Counted from the stretch's first letter, positions 15,694 to 25,172 are shown. The stretch: 38,570 nt of DNA from Betaproteobacteria bacterium (GCA_025356085.1 JANXUV010000119.1:1-38570), one strand, 5' to 3'. Numbers and translations: made by a program. The notes: generated by a model not told the origin, from the sequence alone.

Positions 15694-16767
15694 ATGCCGC
15701 AAAAGGTGATTTCGATCCGGCCGCAGTCCCGATCGCCAGGGGCGAAGCCGCCGCGCCACGACGGTTCGCCGCTCGCGGACACGCGCGGCCGGCCGATGCG
15801 CGACCTGCGCATATCAGTCACCGACCGCTGCAATTTCCGCTGCACCTACTGCATGCCGCGCGAGGTATTCGACGCGGACTACAAATTCCTTCCGCACGAA
15901 GCGATTCTCAGCTTCGAGGAAATCGCGCGCCTGGCCGGCGTCTTCGTCGGCCTGGGCGTGAAGAAGATCCGCCTCACCGGCGGCGAGCCGCTGCTGCGCA
16001 AGGGCCTGCCCGACCTGATTGCGATGCTCGCGCCGCTGGGCGCCGACCTGACGCTCACCACCAATGGCTCGACGCTGGTGAAGCACGCGCAGGCGCTTAA
16101 GAACGCCGGGCTCGACCGCCTGACGGTGAGCCTGGATTCGCTGGACGAAACCACCTTCCGCGCCATGAACGACGCGGATTTCCCTGTGGAGAAAGTGCTG
16201 GATGGCGTCGCGGCGGCGGCTGATGCCGGGTTTTCCCCGGTCAAGATCAACATGGTGGTGAAGCGCGGCGTAAACGACCAGCAGATCGTCGAGGCGGCGC
16301 GGCACTGGCGGGATTCAGGCCACATCCTGCGCTTCATCGAATTCATGGACGTCGGCAGCACCAACGGCTGGCGCATGGACGACGTGATTCCTTCGGCGGA
16401 AATCGTGCGCCGGATTTCCGAGGCCTTCCCGCTCGAGCCGGTCGAGGCCAACTATGCCGGCGAAGTCGCCGAACGCTGGCGTTACAAGGACGGCGCCGGC
16501 GAAATCGGCGTCATTTCCTCGGTCACGCAGGCCTTCTGCAGCGATTGCAATCGCATGCGCCTCTCGACCGAGGGTTCGCTCTACACGTGCCTGGTCGCCC
16601 AGCATGGCCATGACCTGAAATCGCTGCTGCGCGGCGGCGCCGATGACGATGCGATCCGCGATTCCATCGCCGCCGTATGGCGCCTGCGCGACGACAGTTA
16701 CTCCGAGCTCCGCACGGCCGAAACGGCGAAAAAACCCAAAGTGGAAATGTCCTACATCGGTGGCTAA
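15694..16767 (+). CDS. moaA: GTP 3',8-cyclase MoaA
   Basis: A 357-residue radical SAM enzyme that converts GTP to 3',8-cyclo-7,8-dihydro-GTP, the first step of molybdenum cofactor synthesis, in the cytoplasm. The N-terminal radical-SAM cluster is CNFRCTYC (Cys46, 50, 53); '[16 protein letters not shown]' is the SAM-binding GGEP block. The C-terminal second [4Fe-4S] site is '[20 protein letters not shown]', and the protein ends in the Gly-Gly pair (YIGG) required by the family. About 30 extra residues precede the conserved '[11 protein letters not shown]' start. It is followed by fdhD with an 8-base overlap. Confidence 0.97.
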   Translation: MPQKVISIRPQSRSPGAKPPRHDGSPLADTRGRPMRDLRISVTDRCNFRCTYCMPREVFDADYKFLPHEAILSFEEIARLAGVFVGLGVKKIRLTGGEPLLRKGLPDLIAMLAPLGADLTLTTNGSTLVKHAQALKNAGLDRLTVSLDSLDETTFRAMNDADFPVEKVLDGVAAAADAGFSPVKINMVVKRGVNDQQIVEAARHWRDSGHILRFIEFMDVGSTNGWRMDDVIPSAEIVRRISEAFPLEPVEANYAGEVAERWRYKDGAGEIGVISSVTQAFCSDCNRMRLSTEGSLYTCLVAQHGHDLKSLLRGGADDDAIRDSIAAVWRLRDDSYSELRTAETAKKPKVEMSYIGG

Positions 16768-17602
16768 ACCCTACCGCCCCAGGCTCACCAACGCCGCCCG
16801 TCCCGCGACTTTCGAGGTGGAGGCCGTCAACGAGCGCGGCGAGATGGTGCCGACCTCGATCGCGGGCGAGCACCCGCTCACGCTTTACCTCGACAAACGC
16901 GAATTGGTCACACTGATGACGCTCGGCCACGCGCCCGAGGCGCTGGCGGTCGGCTTCCTGCGCAACCAGCGCCTGGTCGCCGCGATCGACGATATCGAAT
17001 CGGTGCAGGTGGACTGGGAGACCGATTCGGTGGCCGTCGTGACCAGCCGGACGCATACGGACATCAGCAAGAAAATCGCGAAGAAAACCGTCACCACCGG
17101 CTGCGGCCAGGGCACGGTCTACGGCGACCTGATGGAGGAGATCGACAGCGTCAAGCTGCGCGACGACGTGAAGCTCGCCGACGCCGACCTGTTCGTCCTG
17201 CTGGAGAAGGTGCGCAAGCACGAAACCATCTACAAGCAGTCGGGCGCGGTGCACGGCTGCGCGCTGGCGGCCCTGGACGGCGAAATCCTGATGTTCGTCG
17301 AGGACGTCGGCCGCCACAACGCGGTGGATGCGATCGCCGGCTACATGTGGCTGGATGCCATCGACGGATCGGACAAGCTGTTCTACACCACCGGCCGGCT
17401 CACCTCGGAAATGGTGATCAAGTGCGCGCAGATGCGCATCCCGTTCCTGGTCTCACGTTCGGGCCTGACCAAGATGGGCTACGACATCGCGGGCCAGGTC
17501 GGCCTGACGATGCTCGGGCGCGCGAGCGGCCGTCACTACCTGGCGTTCACCGGCAAGCACCGCCTGCAGCGCACGGCGCCGCAGCCTACCGCGCTGGCTT
17601 GA
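16760..17602 (+). CDS. fdhD: Formate dehydrogenase accessory sulfurtransferase FdhD, single-Cys form
   Basis: A 280-residue protein that transfers sulfur from the cysteine desulfurase to the Mo/W cofactor before its insertion into FDH. Family blocks are '[20 protein letters not shown]', '[20 protein letters not shown]', '[20 protein letters not shown]' and [11 protein letters not shown]. The catalytic loop here is GCGQG (Cys115) where E. coli FdhD has a CxxC pair; Gln-Gly follow, so only the first Cys is kept. The GTG at 16760 is the only plausible start: it sits inside the end of moaA, and the protein begins '[11 protein letters not shown]'. It is in one operon with moaA, and its stop is directly followed by the next ATG (TGAATG). 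Confidence 0.95.
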   Translation: MAKPYRPRLTNAARPATFEVEAVNERGEMVPTSIAGEHPLTLYLDKRELVTLMTLGHAPEALAVGFLRNQRLVAAIDDIESVQVDWETDSVAVVTSRTHTDISKKIAKKTVTTGCGQGTVYGDLMEEIDSVKLRDDVKLADADLFVLLEKVRKHETIYKQSGAVHGCALAALDGEILMFVEDVGRHNAVDAIAGYMWLDAIDGSDKLFYTTGRLTSEMVIKCAQMRIPFLVSRSGLTKMGYDIAGQVGLTMLGRASGRHYLAFTGKHRLQRTAPQPTALA

Positions 17603-18520
17603 ATGTTGCCGCAGTTGCCTGCCTCGAAGGCCAACGCAGCGCCCTGCGAGAGCGTTGCCGACTGGTGGCCGCGCCACCGTGCCATCGCCGACGATCATGC
17701 CGATCCCATCCACCAGGCCATCATCGGCGGCTTCGTCGCCGACCGCGTCGGCTGGGCGTTCGCCTCCGGCTACCAGGCCGCGCTGCGCGCCCTCTTTCCC
17801 GACGCGCCCGCCGATCGAATCTGCGCGCTCTGTGTGACGGAAGCCGACGGCAATAGCCCGAAGGCCATCAAGAGTTCGCTGAAACAGAACGGCGACGGCT
17901 GGATCCTGAATGGAGCCAAGCGCTGGACGACGCTGGGACCCGAAGGCGGGCTTTTCTTCGTCGCCGCGCGCGACGAAGCCGCGTCAGGGGAACGGGTGAG
18001 CATTCGAATCGCGCGCGTGGATTCAAAAATCGAAGGGCTCAAAATCGAGAAAATGCCCGCCACGAAATTCGTGCCCGAGGTTCCGCACGCGCGGCTGCAA
18101 TTCGAGAATCTGAAAGTAAAAGACGCCGAAATTCTTCCGGGCGACGGCTACGACCAATACGTAAAGCCGTTCCGCACCGTCGAAGACATCCATGTGCAGG
18201 CGGCAGTGCTCTCATACCTCATGCGCGAAGGCCAGCGTTTGTCATGGCCGCAGCACTGGCTCGAACGGCTGTCCGCGCTGCTGGCGGCGCTGGGGAAAAT
18301 CGCTGACATGCCCGCCGCGCACGCCGAAACGCACATTGCGCTGGCCGGCGCGCTGGCGATCGGCGCGGGACTGATCGGGGAAACGGAGGCGTTCTGGCTG
18401 AACTCCGCGACCGATCCCGCGACGCTGCGCTGGCACCGCGACCGCGAACTACTGCAGGTTGCAGGCAAGGCGCGAGAACTGCGCACGCGGCGCGCCTGGG
18501 AAAAGCTGACAACGCCCTAG
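17603..18520 (+). CDS. Short acyl-CoA dehydrogenase-like protein
   Basis: A 305-residue protein. The acyl-CoA dehydrogenase middle domain is recognisable: 'CVTEADGNSPKAIKSSLKQN' then 'GDGWILNGAKRWTTLGPEGG' and LFFVAARDE, with later 'VPHARLQFENLKVKDAEILP' matching the usual beta-domain exit. It is shorter than the normal 370-390 residues: the N-terminal helical domain is cut down, and the C-terminal four-helix part is reduced with no obvious catalytic Glu block. It may bind FAD without dehydrogenating an acyl-CoA. It follows fdhD with no gap and ends tail-to-tail, overlapping mliC by 4 bases. The function is unknown. Confidence 0.75.
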   Translation: MLPQLPASKANAAPCESVADWWPRHRAIADDHADPIHQAIIGGFVADRVGWAFASGYQAALRALFPDAPADRICALCVTEADGNSPKAIKSSLKQNGDGWILNGAKRWTTLGPEGGLFFVAARDEAASGERVSIRIARVDSKIEGLKIEKMPATKFVPEVPHARLQFENLKVKDAEILPGDGYDQYVKPFRTVEDIHVQAAVLSYLMREGQRLSWPQHWLERLSALLAALGKIADMPAAHAETHIALAGALAIGAGLIGETEAFWLNSATDPATLRWHRDRELLQVAGKARELRTRRAWEKLTTP

Positions 18521-18861
18521 CGGTAGACCCGCGGCGCGGTCGGCAAAGCGGTCGGCGAACTGCATGGCCCGAGCAGGACCACTCCCTCGCGCTCCAGCAT
18601 CGCGCGCTCGCCATCCAGATATAGCGCCAAGCCGCCATTGCTGTATTTCTCCTGCGCGGCGCTGTCCGCCCTTTGCAGCGTCACTTCCTTGCCCTCGAAG
18701 AGAACGGCCGCCGTGCGCCCGTCGCCGCGCGCCACCGGCAGCGTCCGGTTGCCCGCGCACACGTAGTCGATGCGGGTCGGCAACACGGTGTACTGGATGC
18801 TCGGCGCGCAGGCACTCAGCAGCGCGATCAATGCCACAGGCACGAGGCGACGGGCATTCAC
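18517..18861 (-). CDS. MliC-like lipoprotein (c-type lysozyme inhibitor family)
   Basis: A 114-residue lipoprotein. The leader VNARRLVPVALIALLSAC ends in a lipobox (Cys18). The mature domain begins 'IDYVCAGNRTLPVARG' and continues 'AAVLFEGKEVTLQRADSAAQ', EKYSNGGLALYLDGERAMLE and LLGPCS; the Cys-G-N opening, the EKYSNG-type strand and the terminal Cys match the MliC/PliC C-type lysozyme inhibitor fold. Such proteins protect peptidoglycan in the periplasm or outer membrane. The GTG start overlaps the stop of the MFS gene (GTGA at 18858-18861), so the two are translated together. Confidence 0.8.
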   Translation of the reverse strand: MNARRLVPVALIALLSACAPSIQYTVLPTRIDYVCAGNRTLPVARGDGRTAAVLFEGKEVTLQRADSAAQEKYSNGGLALYLDGERAMLEREGVVLLGPCSSPTALPTAPRVYR

Positions 18862-20054
18862 GCGGTCTGCACCTCGAGCTTCGCCTTCAGCCTGGTGAGT
18901 TCGTCGCGGGTCGGAAAGAAGAACGCCGAGATGAAGACACCCGACGCCAACAGCGCGAGCACCATGAACACGTTGCTGAATCCGCCCTCGGTGCGATGCA
19001 GCGCAGAGATCATCGGCACCGCGAACGCCGCCACGCCCAGCGTCACGACATAGCGGATGCCGTAGACGCGCGCACGGTATTCGTCCGCCACGTACTTGCC
19101 GACGATGGCGTCGTTGAGCGGAATCTGTCCGAACACGCCGAGCATCATCAGGAATGCCGCGCCCAGCATCGCCCAGCCTTCCAGGTTGGCCGCCAGGTAC
19201 AGCATCGGGATCTGCACAAGGCCGATGCCAATCATCAGCCGGCGCATCTCGAAGCGGTCGATGAGCTTGCCCACCACTACCTGAGCGAAGGCTGCCGTGG
19301 TGTAGACCGCGGCCACCAGCACTCCGATGCCGAAGCTGGTCTGCGTCAGCGCCGCCAAGCGCTCGTCGAAGACCTTCGGCATGGCGATGGTGGTCGAATT
19401 GAAGATCACGCCGCCGCAGGCGGTGGCGACCAGCATGATCGCGAAGATGCGGATCATCATGCGGTTGTCGACGTGCAGGCCGAGCGACTTGGATTTCTTC
19501 TGCGCCTTGCCGGGATCCTTCACTAGCATGAGGAACAGCACGCCCGAAAGCATGCACAGCACGCCCGGCACGAAGAACGCGGCGCGCCAGCCCACGGAAT
19601 CCACCATCGCGCCGGTGAGGATCGCCGCGAACGCGAGGCCGAGGTTGCCCCACAGGCCGTTCCATCCCAGGGTAATGCCCATGCGCTCGGGCTTCGCCAC
19701 CAGCATGGCGATGCCGACCGGGTGGTAGATCGCCGCGAACGCGCCGATCACCGTGAGGCCGGCAGCAATCTGCCAGCCGTTCTGCGCAAACCCCGTGAGG
19801 AACAACGCGGCGCCGATGCCGAAGAAGAAAATCGTCAGCACGCGGTAGCGGCTCCAGCGATCCGCGAGCCAGCCCGCCGGAATCGCAAAAGCACCGAAGG
19901 CGATGAAGCTGCCCAGCGCAAGCGGCAGCAGCTCCGAATACGGCTTGCCCCACTCGCGTCCGATCGCCACCACTGCGGTCGGAAAGACCAGCATGGCGAG
20001 ATGGTCGAGCAGGTGCCCGAGGTTGAGGAAAGGGACCAGCCAGCGATTCGTCAT
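18858..20054 (-). CDS. Major facilitator superfamily transporter
   Basis: A 398-residue inner-membrane protein with about 12 hydrophobic segments. MFS motif A appears after helix 2 as 'GWLADRWSRYRVLTIFF', and its degenerate copy in the second half as VVGKLIDRFEMRRLM. Other MFS-like blocks are 'IGAFAAIYHPVGIAMLVAKP' and 'WNGLWGNLGLAFAAILTGAM'. The helix-4 pattern with YHPVG resembles fosmidomycin-resistance (Fsr)-like exporters, but the substrate cannot be read from sequence. The ATG at 20054 begins the conserved N-terminal helix; the frame is open upstream but crosses ccmA antisense and carries no family residues. It is divergent from ccmA and coupled to the MliC-like gene. Confidence 0.9.
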   Translation of the reverse strand: MTNRWLVPFLNLGHLLDHLAMLVFPTAVVAIGREWGKPYSELLPLALGSFIAFGAFAIPAGWLADRWSRYRVLTIFFFGIGAALFLTGFAQNGWQIAAGLTVIGAFAAIYHPVGIAMLVAKPERMGITLGWNGLWGNLGLAFAAILTGAMVDSVGWRAAFFVPGVLCMLSGVLFLMLVKDPGKAQKKSKSLGLHVDNRMMIRIFAIMLVATACGGVIFNSTTIAMPKVFDERLAALTQTSFGIGVLVAAVYTTAAFAQVVVGKLIDRFEMRRLMIGIGLVQIPMLYLAANLEGWAMLGAAFLMMLGVFGQIPLNDAIVGKYVADEYRARVYGIRYVVTLGVAAFAVPMISALHRTEGGFSNVFMVLALLASGVFISAFFFPTRDELTRLKAKLEVQTA

Positions 20055-20129
20055 CGGCCGCAAGATACTCCATTTCCCGGTCGCCGGCGCCGCCGGTTCG
20101 CGTTCGCCTTCCCGCGTAAAATCAGCGGC
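20055..20129. other. Divergent MFS/ccmA intergenic region
   Basis: These 75 bases must carry the start signals of both the MFS gene and the long ccm-to-ctaA run. TAAAAT at 20117-20122 is too close to the ccmA ATG for an ordinary promoter with a leader. I see no convincing -35/-10 pair on either strand and no good ribosome-binding site for ccmA, so the ccm promoter may lie inside the 5' end of the MFS gene. Confidence 0.3.
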
Positions 20130-20732
20130 ATGCTTGAGACTTCGGCGCTCGCCTGTGAACGCGGCGGACTGCGCCTGTTTTCCGACCTCGGCTTTTCCGT
20201 CGCGCCCGGCGGCTTGCTGCGCGTGCGCGGCGCCAACGGCAGCGGCAAGACCACGCTGCTGCGCGCGCTGGCCGGCCTCACGCGCCCCGCGGCGGGCGCC
20301 GTACGCTGGCGCGGCGAGCCGATCGGCGACGGGTATCGCGGGGAGATGCTGTTCCTTGGCCACGCGCCCGCGATCAAGGACGAACTCAGCGTGCTCGAGA
20401 ATCTGGAGTTTTCCGCGAGTCTCGCAGAACTGAAGAATTCCGATTGCAAGATTGCGCTTCAGCAAATGGGCATCTCCCGGCTTGCCGACCTGCCGGCGCG
20501 CTACTTGTCGCAGGGCCAGCGCAAGCGCGCGGCCCTCGCCCGCCTTGCGCTGTCGGCGGCCGTGCCGCTGTGGCTGCTGGATGAGCCTTTCGCCGCGCTG
20601 GACGATGAAGCGATCATCGGCGTAAGCGCGCTTTGCGCCACGCATCTTGCCGCCGGGGGCATGCTGGTGCTGACTTCGCACCAGGACGTGCCGATCTCCT
20701 GCGCGACAACCCGGGATATCGAGCTGCAATGA
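20130..20732 (+). CDS. ccmA: Cytochrome c maturation ABC ATPase CcmA
   Basis: A 200-residue ABC ATPase. Walker A is GANGSGKTT (about residues 34-42), the signature is 'YLSQGQRKRAALARLAL', Walker B is LWLLDEPFAALDD and the switch is LTSHQD. The short length and the SQGQ signature are typical of CcmA. With CcmB and CcmC it drives release of holo-CcmE (heme-loaded chaperone) at the outer face of the inner membrane. It is first in the operon; its stop overlaps the ccmB ATG (ATGA). Confidence 0.95.
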   Translation: MLETSALACERGGLRLFSDLGFSVAPGGLLRVRGANGSGKTTLLRALAGLTRPAAGAVRWRGEPIGDGYRGEMLFLGHAPAIKDELSVLENLEFSASLAELKNSDCKIALQQMGISRLADLPARYLSQGQRKRAALARLALSAAVPLWLLDEPFAALDDEAIIGVSALCATHLAAGGMLVLTSHQDVPISCATTRDIELQ

Positions 20733-21394
20733 CAGGTTTCCTGACGGTACTGCGCCGTGAATTGCGCATCGCCTTGCGTCGCAAGGGCGACGCGCTGAAC
20801 GTTCTGGTGTTTTTCGTAGTGGTGGCGAGCCTTTTTCCGCTCGGCGTCGGACCGGAACCGAACCAGCTGCGTGCGATGGCCGCGGGCGTGGCCTGGATCG
20901 CAGCGCTGCTCGCGGCACTGCTGTCTCTGGCGCGCCTGTTCGCCGCTGACTACGCCGACGGGACACTGGAGCAGATGCTGGTCGCGCCGCAACCGCTGGC
21001 GGCGGTAGTACTGGCGAAAATCTGCGCGCACTGGCTGCTGACCGGTCTGCCGCTCGCGCTGGTGGCGCCGCTGATCGGCCTGCAATACGGCCTGCCGGCG
21101 GACGCGCTTTGCGTGTTGCTGGTTTCACTGCTCGTTGGTACGCCGGTGCTCAGTCTCCTCGGCGCGGCGGGCGCCGCACTCACGCTGGGCGTGCGCGGCG
21201 GCGGCGCGCTGCTCGGCCTGCTGGTGCTGCCGCTGTTCGTGCCGGTGCTGGTGTTCGGCGCCGGCGCGGTGACGGCAAGTTTGATCGGGATCAATCCGGC
21301 GGCACACTTGTCGCTGCTCGGCGCTTTTCTTGCGGTATCCTTGCTGGTCGGCCCCTGGGCTTCCTGCGCGGCCCTACGCGTCGCTCTCGATTGA
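20729..21394 (+). CDS. ccmB: Cytochrome c maturation permease CcmB
   Basis: A 221-residue inner-membrane protein with six hydrophobic segments. It opens 'LTVLRRELRIALRRKGDALN' and continues 'VLVFFVVVASLFPLGVGPEP', with 'FAADYADGTLEQMLVAPQPL' later, the family's most recognisable block. It is the membrane partner of CcmA. The ATG overlaps the ccmA stop, and its own stop shares a base with the ccmC ATG (TGATG). Confidence 0.95.
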   Translation: MTGFLTVLRRELRIALRRKGDALNVLVFFVVVASLFPLGVGPEPNQLRAMAAGVAWIAALLAALLSLARLFAADYADGTLEQMLVAPQPLAAVVLAKICAHWLLTGLPLALVAPLIGLQYGLPADALCVLLVSLLVGTPVLSLLGAAGAALTLGVRGGGALLGLLVLPLFVPVLVFGAGAVTASLIGINPAAHLSLLGAFLAVSLLVGPWASCAALRVALD

Positions 21395-22131
21395 TGAATT
21401 CCGAACTGTTCCGCCTCGCCGCCCCGCAGGCTTTCTTCCCTGTCGCGGGGAAAATGCTCCCGTGGTTTTCGTTCCTCGCAGGCGCGCTCGCGCTCGCCGG
21501 ACTTTACGTCGCCTTTTTCGTCGCCCCCACCGACGCCACGCAGGGCGAGGCCTACCGCATCATCTTCATCCACGTGCCCGCCGCGTGGATGTCGATGTTC
21601 ATCTACGTAATGATGGCCGGTTGGGCCGGTTTCGGCCTGGCGATGAACACGCGCCTATCGGGCATGATGTCCTCCGCGCTCGCGCCCACCGGGGCGATGT
21701 TCACCTTCATCGCGCTTTGGACCGGCGCGCTCTGGGGCAAGCCGACCTGGGGCACCTACTGGGCCTGGGACGCGCGCATGACTTCGGAGTTGGTGCTGCT
21801 GTTCCTCTACCTCGGCTTCATCGCACTCAAAGGGGCGATTCAGGATCCGGCGCGCGCCGACCGCGCCGGCGCCATCCTCGCGCTGGTTGGCGTGGTCAAC
21901 GTGCCGATCATCTACTTCTCGGTACAGTGGTGGAACACACTGCACCAGGGGGCGTCGGTCAGCCTGACGCGCGCGCCCTCGATGGCCGCCGTGATGCTGC
22001 TGGGCATGCTGCTGATGGCGCTGGCGGCCTGGATGTACAGCATCGCCGTGGCGCTCGCCCGGCTGCGCAGGATCATCCTCGAGCGGGAACGCGATGCGGA
22101 ATGGGCGAAGCTGCAAAGGAGCACGGCGTGA
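21394..22131 (+). CDS. ccmC: Heme exporter/presentation protein CcmC
   Basis: A 245-residue membrane protein of the heme-handling protein superfamily. The tryptophan-rich WWD-like periplasmic loop is 'KPTWGTYWAWDARMTSELVL' (about residues 116-135); flanking axial His residues are in FIHVPAAWM and WWNTLHQGAS. It presents heme to CcmE. It has six transmembrane segments and a charged C-terminal tail. The gene is coupled to ccmB and to the tiny ccmD. Confidence 0.95.
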   Translation: MNSELFRLAAPQAFFPVAGKMLPWFSFLAGALALAGLYVAFFVAPTDATQGEAYRIIFIHVPAAWMSMFIYVMMAGWAGFGLAMNTRLSGMMSSALAPTGAMFTFIALWTGALWGKPTWGTYWAWDARMTSELVLLFLYLGFIALKGAIQDPARADRAGAILALVGVVNVPIIYFSVQWWNTLHQGASVSLTRAPSMAAVMLLGMLLMALAAWMYSIAVALARLRRIILERERDAEWAKLQRSTA

Positions 22132-22226
22132 ACGAATATGCATTCTTTGTCTGGGGATCGTACGGCGTGGCCGCCTTGTGCATTTTTCTCGAGATTTATT
22201 TTTTGAATAGAAAAAACAAACAATGA
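22128..22226 (+). CDS. ccmD: Heme exporter subunit CcmD
   Basis: A 32-residue protein starting with GTG inside the ccmC stop (GTGA) and reading '[20 protein letters not shown]' with a basic end (NRKNKQ). A single membrane helix after a short '[10 protein letters not shown]' lead is exactly the CcmD pattern. It helps CcmE associate with CcmC and CcmAB. Its stop overlaps the ccmE ATG. Small size and position between ccmC and ccmE make the call firm. Confidence 0.9.
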   Translation: MNEYAFFVWGSYGVAALCIFLEIYFLNRKNKQ

Positions 22227-22684
22227 AACCCCGTCACCAGCGCATGGTCGCCATCGGCGCCGGCGTCGCATTGATCGCGATCGCCGCGGCGCTGGTGCTG
22301 AACGCATTCCAGGGCAACGTGGTGTTCTTCTTCAGCCCGAGCCAGATTGCCGCCAGGGAAGCGCCGCAGGACAAGACCTTCCGCGTCGGCGGCATGGTGG
22401 AAAAAGGCAGCCTCAAGCGCCAGGCCGACGGCCTCACGGTGACGTTCATCGTCACCGACACCGCGAAAAGCATCCCGGTGACCTACACCGGCATCCTTCC
22501 GGACCTGTTCAAGGAAGGCAAGGGCGTGGTGGCGCAAGGCAAGCTCGGGCCCGACGGTGCATTCCACGCCAGCGAAGTGCTCGCCAAGCACGACGAGAAC
22601 TACATGCCGCCCGAAGCCGCGCACGCGCTGTCGAAAGCGGAAGCTGAAAAAGCGGCAAAAAGCGTGACCGGAGGGGCACGATGA
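22223..22684 (+). CDS. ccmE: Periplasmic heme chaperone CcmE
   Basis: A 153-residue membrane-anchored heme chaperone. The N-terminal anchor is residues 7-28; the OB-fold domain includes '[20 protein letters not shown]'. The heme-binding HxxxY motif is His123-Tyr127 ([12 protein letters not shown]), so this is the usual His type. An Ala/Lys-rich C-terminal tail follows. It hands heme to the CcmF/CcmH synthetase complex. It overlaps ccmD and ccmF by 4 bases each. Confidence 0.96.
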   Translation: MKPRHQRMVAIGAGVALIAIAAALVLNAFQGNVVFFFSPSQIAAREAPQDKTFRVGGMVEKGSLKRQADGLTVTFIVTDTAKSIPVTYTGILPDLFKEGKGVVAQGKLGPDGAFHASEVLAKHDENYMPPEAAHALSKAEAEKAAKSVTGGAR

Positions 22685-24651
22685 TCCCGGAACTCGGCCA
22701 GTTCGCGCTGATCCTCGCGCTGACCATCGCGCTGGTGCAGGGCACGCTGCCGCTGGTCGGCGCGGCCAAAAGGAACCCTGGCTTCATGGCAGTGGCGCGG
22801 CCCGCGGCGCAGGGCCAGTTCGTGTTCGTGGCCATCGCCTTCGGCTGCCTGGCCTGGTCGTTCTACGCGAACGATTTCACGGTCCTCAACGTCGCGACCA
22901 ATTCCAATTCGAAGCTGCCCACCGCCTACCGCATCGCCGCCACCTGGGGCAGCCACGAAGGTTCGCTGCTGCTGTGGCTGCTGATGCTTTCGATCTGGAT
23001 GCTGGCGGTGTCGGTGTTCAGCCGCAGCCTGCCCGAGGACCTGGCCGCGCGCATCCTCGGCGTGATGGGGCTGATCAGCATCGGCTTCCTCTGCTTCCTG
23101 CTGTTCACCTCCAACCCCTTCGAGCGCCTGCTGCCCGGCGCGCTTGACGGGCGCGACCTGAATCCGCTGCTGCAGGACCCCGGCATGGTGTTCCACCCGC
23201 CGATGCTCTACATGGGCTACGTCGGTTTCTCGGTCGCCTTCTCCTTTGCGATTGCCGCGCTGCTCGACGGCAAGCTGGACGCGAGCTGGGCGCGCTGGTC
23301 GCGGCCCTGGACCACGGCGGCGTGGATTTTCCTCACCTTGGGAATTGCGCTCGGCAGCTTCTGGGCCTACTACGAGCTCGGCTGGGGCGGCTGGTGGTTC
23401 TGGGACCCGGTGGAAAACGCCTCCTTCATGCCCTGGCTGGTCGGCACCGCGCTGATCCATTCGCTGGCGGTGACCGAAAAGCGCGGCGCCTTCAAATCCT
23501 GGACGGTGCTGCTTGCCATCCTCGCCTTCTCGCTCAGCCTGCTCGGCACCTTCCTCGTGCGCTCGGGCGTGCTGACTTCGGTGCACGCCTTCGCCACCGA
23601 TCCGAAGCGCGGCATTTTCATCCTCGGCTTCCTCGCCCTGGCGATCGGCGGCTCGCTCGCGCTCTACGCCTGGCGCGCCAACAAGGTCTCGCCGGGCGCG
23701 CGCTTCGATCTGCTATCGCGCGAATCGATGCTGCTCGCCAACAGCGTGCTGCTGCTGGTGGCCTGCGGCGCGGTGCTGCTAGGCACGCTCTACCCGCTGT
23801 TCCTCGATGCGCTGGGCCTGGGCAAGATCTCGGTCGGGCCGCCCTATTTCGAATCGGTGTTCGCGCCGCTGATGGCGCCGGCAATCCTGCTCGCGGGCAT
23901 CGGGCCGCTATTAGCGTGGCGCAAGGGTGACGGCGCGCAGCTCGCGCGACGCCTGCGCTGGGCGGCGATCGCGGCGCTACTCGGCGCCCTCTTCCTGCCG
24001 CTCGCCTTCGGCCGCTGGGCGCCGCTCACCAGCCTCGGCCTGCTGCTCGGATTCTGGATTCTCGGCGGCGCTTTCACGGCCTTGATTCTCAGAATCAGAT
24101 TGAAAACCGGCATCACCGGTGCTTTCGTCGGCATGCTGCTCGCGCACGCCGGCGTCGGCGTCTTCGTGCTCGCCGTCACGCTGGTGAAGAGCTACGAATC
24201 CGAGCGCGACCTGCGCATCGCCCCAGGCGAAACGGCCTCCCTAGGCGGCTACGCCTTCCGCTTCGAGGGCGTGAAGGACGTGGAAGGCCCGAACTACTCA
24301 GCGGTCCGCGCCGCCGTCGCGGTGACGAAAGATGGCGCGCCGGTGGCGCAGCTTGCGCCCGAGAAGCGCGTCTACCACGTACAGCGCAACCCGATGACCG
24401 AGGCCGCAATTGACTACGGCATGACGCGGCACCTCTACGTCTCCCTCGGCGATTCCGTGGGAGATGGCGCTTGGACCTTGCGCATCCACATCAAGCCGTT
24501 CATCGGCTGGATCTGGGGCGGCTGCCTGCTGATGGCGCTGGGCGGCCTGCTCGCCGCAGCCGACCGCCGTTACCGTGAAGGATCGCGCAAGCGCGAGGGC
24601 CTTCGCGCCGGAGCTGACGAGGCGACGCTGGTCCGCAGCAGCACGGCATGA
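22681..24651 (+). CDS. ccmF: Cytochrome c heme lyase subunit CcmF
   Basis: A 656-residue polytopic membrane protein and the core of the holocytochrome c synthetase. The WWD motif is '[20 protein letters not shown]' (about residues 234-253). Flanking conserved His-containing segments include [10 protein letters not shown], '[20 protein letters not shown]', TALIHSLAV and [10 protein letters not shown] large C-terminal periplasmic domain lies before the last helix ('[20 protein letters not shown]'). Length is normal for the family. It overlaps ccmE and ccmG by 4 bases. Confidence 0.97.
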   Translation: MIPELGQFALILALTIALVQGTLPLVGAAKRNPGFMAVARPAAQGQFVFVAIAFGCLAWSFYANDFTVLNVATNSNSKLPTAYRIAATWGSHEGSLLLWLLMLSIWMLAVSVFSRSLPEDLAARILGVMGLISIGFLCFLLFTSNPFERLLPGALDGRDLNPLLQDPGMVFHPPMLYMGYVGFSVAFSFAIAALLDGKLDASWARWSRPWTTAAWIFLTLGIALGSFWAYYELGWGGWWFWDPVENASFMPWLVGTALIHSLAVTEKRGAFKSWTVLLAILAFSLSLLGTFLVRSGVLTSVHAFATDPKRGIFILGFLALAIGGSLALYAWRANKVSPGARFDLLSRESMLLANSVLLLVACGAVLLGTLYPLFLDALGLGKISVGPPYFESVFAPLMAPAILLAGIGPLLAWRKGDGAQLARRLRWAAIAALLGALFLPLAFGRWAPLTSLGLLLGFWILGGAFTALILRIRLKTGITGAFVGMLLAHAGVGVFVLAVTLVKSYESERDLRIAPGETASLGGYAFRFEGVKDVEGPNYSAVRAAVAVTKDGAPVAQLAPEKRVYHVQRNPMTEAAIDYGMTRHLYVSLGDSVGDGAWTLRIHIKPFIGWIWGGCLLMALGGLLAAADRRYREGSRKREGLRAGADEATLVRSSTA

Positions 24652-25172
24652 AGCGATTCCTCTGGCCGCTGGCCATTTTCCTGCTGTTGGTTGGTTTTCT
24701 TGCGGCGGGACTCAAGCTCGATCCGCGCGAAGTGCCTTCGCCTCTCATAGGCAAGCCGGCGCCGGCGTTCGAACTGCCGATGCTGCAACAGTCGGACAAG
24801 CTGTTTTCACCTGCGGACATGCGAGGCAAGGTGTGGCTGCTCAACGTCTGGGCGTCCTGGTGCGAGTCCTGCCGCGACGAACACCCGCTGCTGGTCGATC
24901 TGTCGAAAAAAGGCGTGCTGCCGATCCTCGGCCTGAACTACAAGGACAAGGGCGAGGATGCGCAGCGCTGGCTCGCCCAGTTCGGCAATCCCTACCAGCT
25001 CTCGGTGGTGGATGCCGACGGGCGCATCGGCGTCGACTACGGCGTCTATGGCGTGCCCGAGACCTACCTGATCGACGCCGAGGGCGTGATCCGCTACAAG
25101 CAGATCGGCGCCATCACGCCGGCGATCCTCGAACAGAAAATACTGCCGCTCGCGGCAGCGCTGAAGAAATGA
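24648..25172 (+). CDS. ccmG: Thiol:disulfide oxidoreductase CcmG (DsbE)
   Basis: A 174-residue membrane-anchored thioredoxin-fold protein. The anchor is residues 4-22; the redox site is Cys72-Cys75 in 'LNVWASWCESCRDEHPLL', and the cis-proline loop is in YGVYGVPETYLID, with the GVxxxPET pattern typical of CcmG. It keeps apocytochrome CxxCH thiols reduced for heme attachment. It is coupled to ccmF and ccmH. Confidence 0.95.
   Translation: MKRFLWPLAIFLLLVGFLAAGLKLDPREVPSPLIGKPAPAFELPMLQQSDKLFSPADMRGKVWLLNVWASWCESCRDEHPLLVDLSKKGVLPILGLNYKDKGEDAQRWLAQFGNPYQLSVVDADGRIGVDYGVYGVPETYLIDAEGVIRYKQIGAITPAILEQKILPLAAALKK

Noticed and set aside
20055-21128. N-terminal extension of the MFS protein across ccmA and ccmB
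   Set aside because: The open frame is antisense to ccmA and ccmB and Arg/Ala-rich; the MFS family N-terminus begins at 20054.
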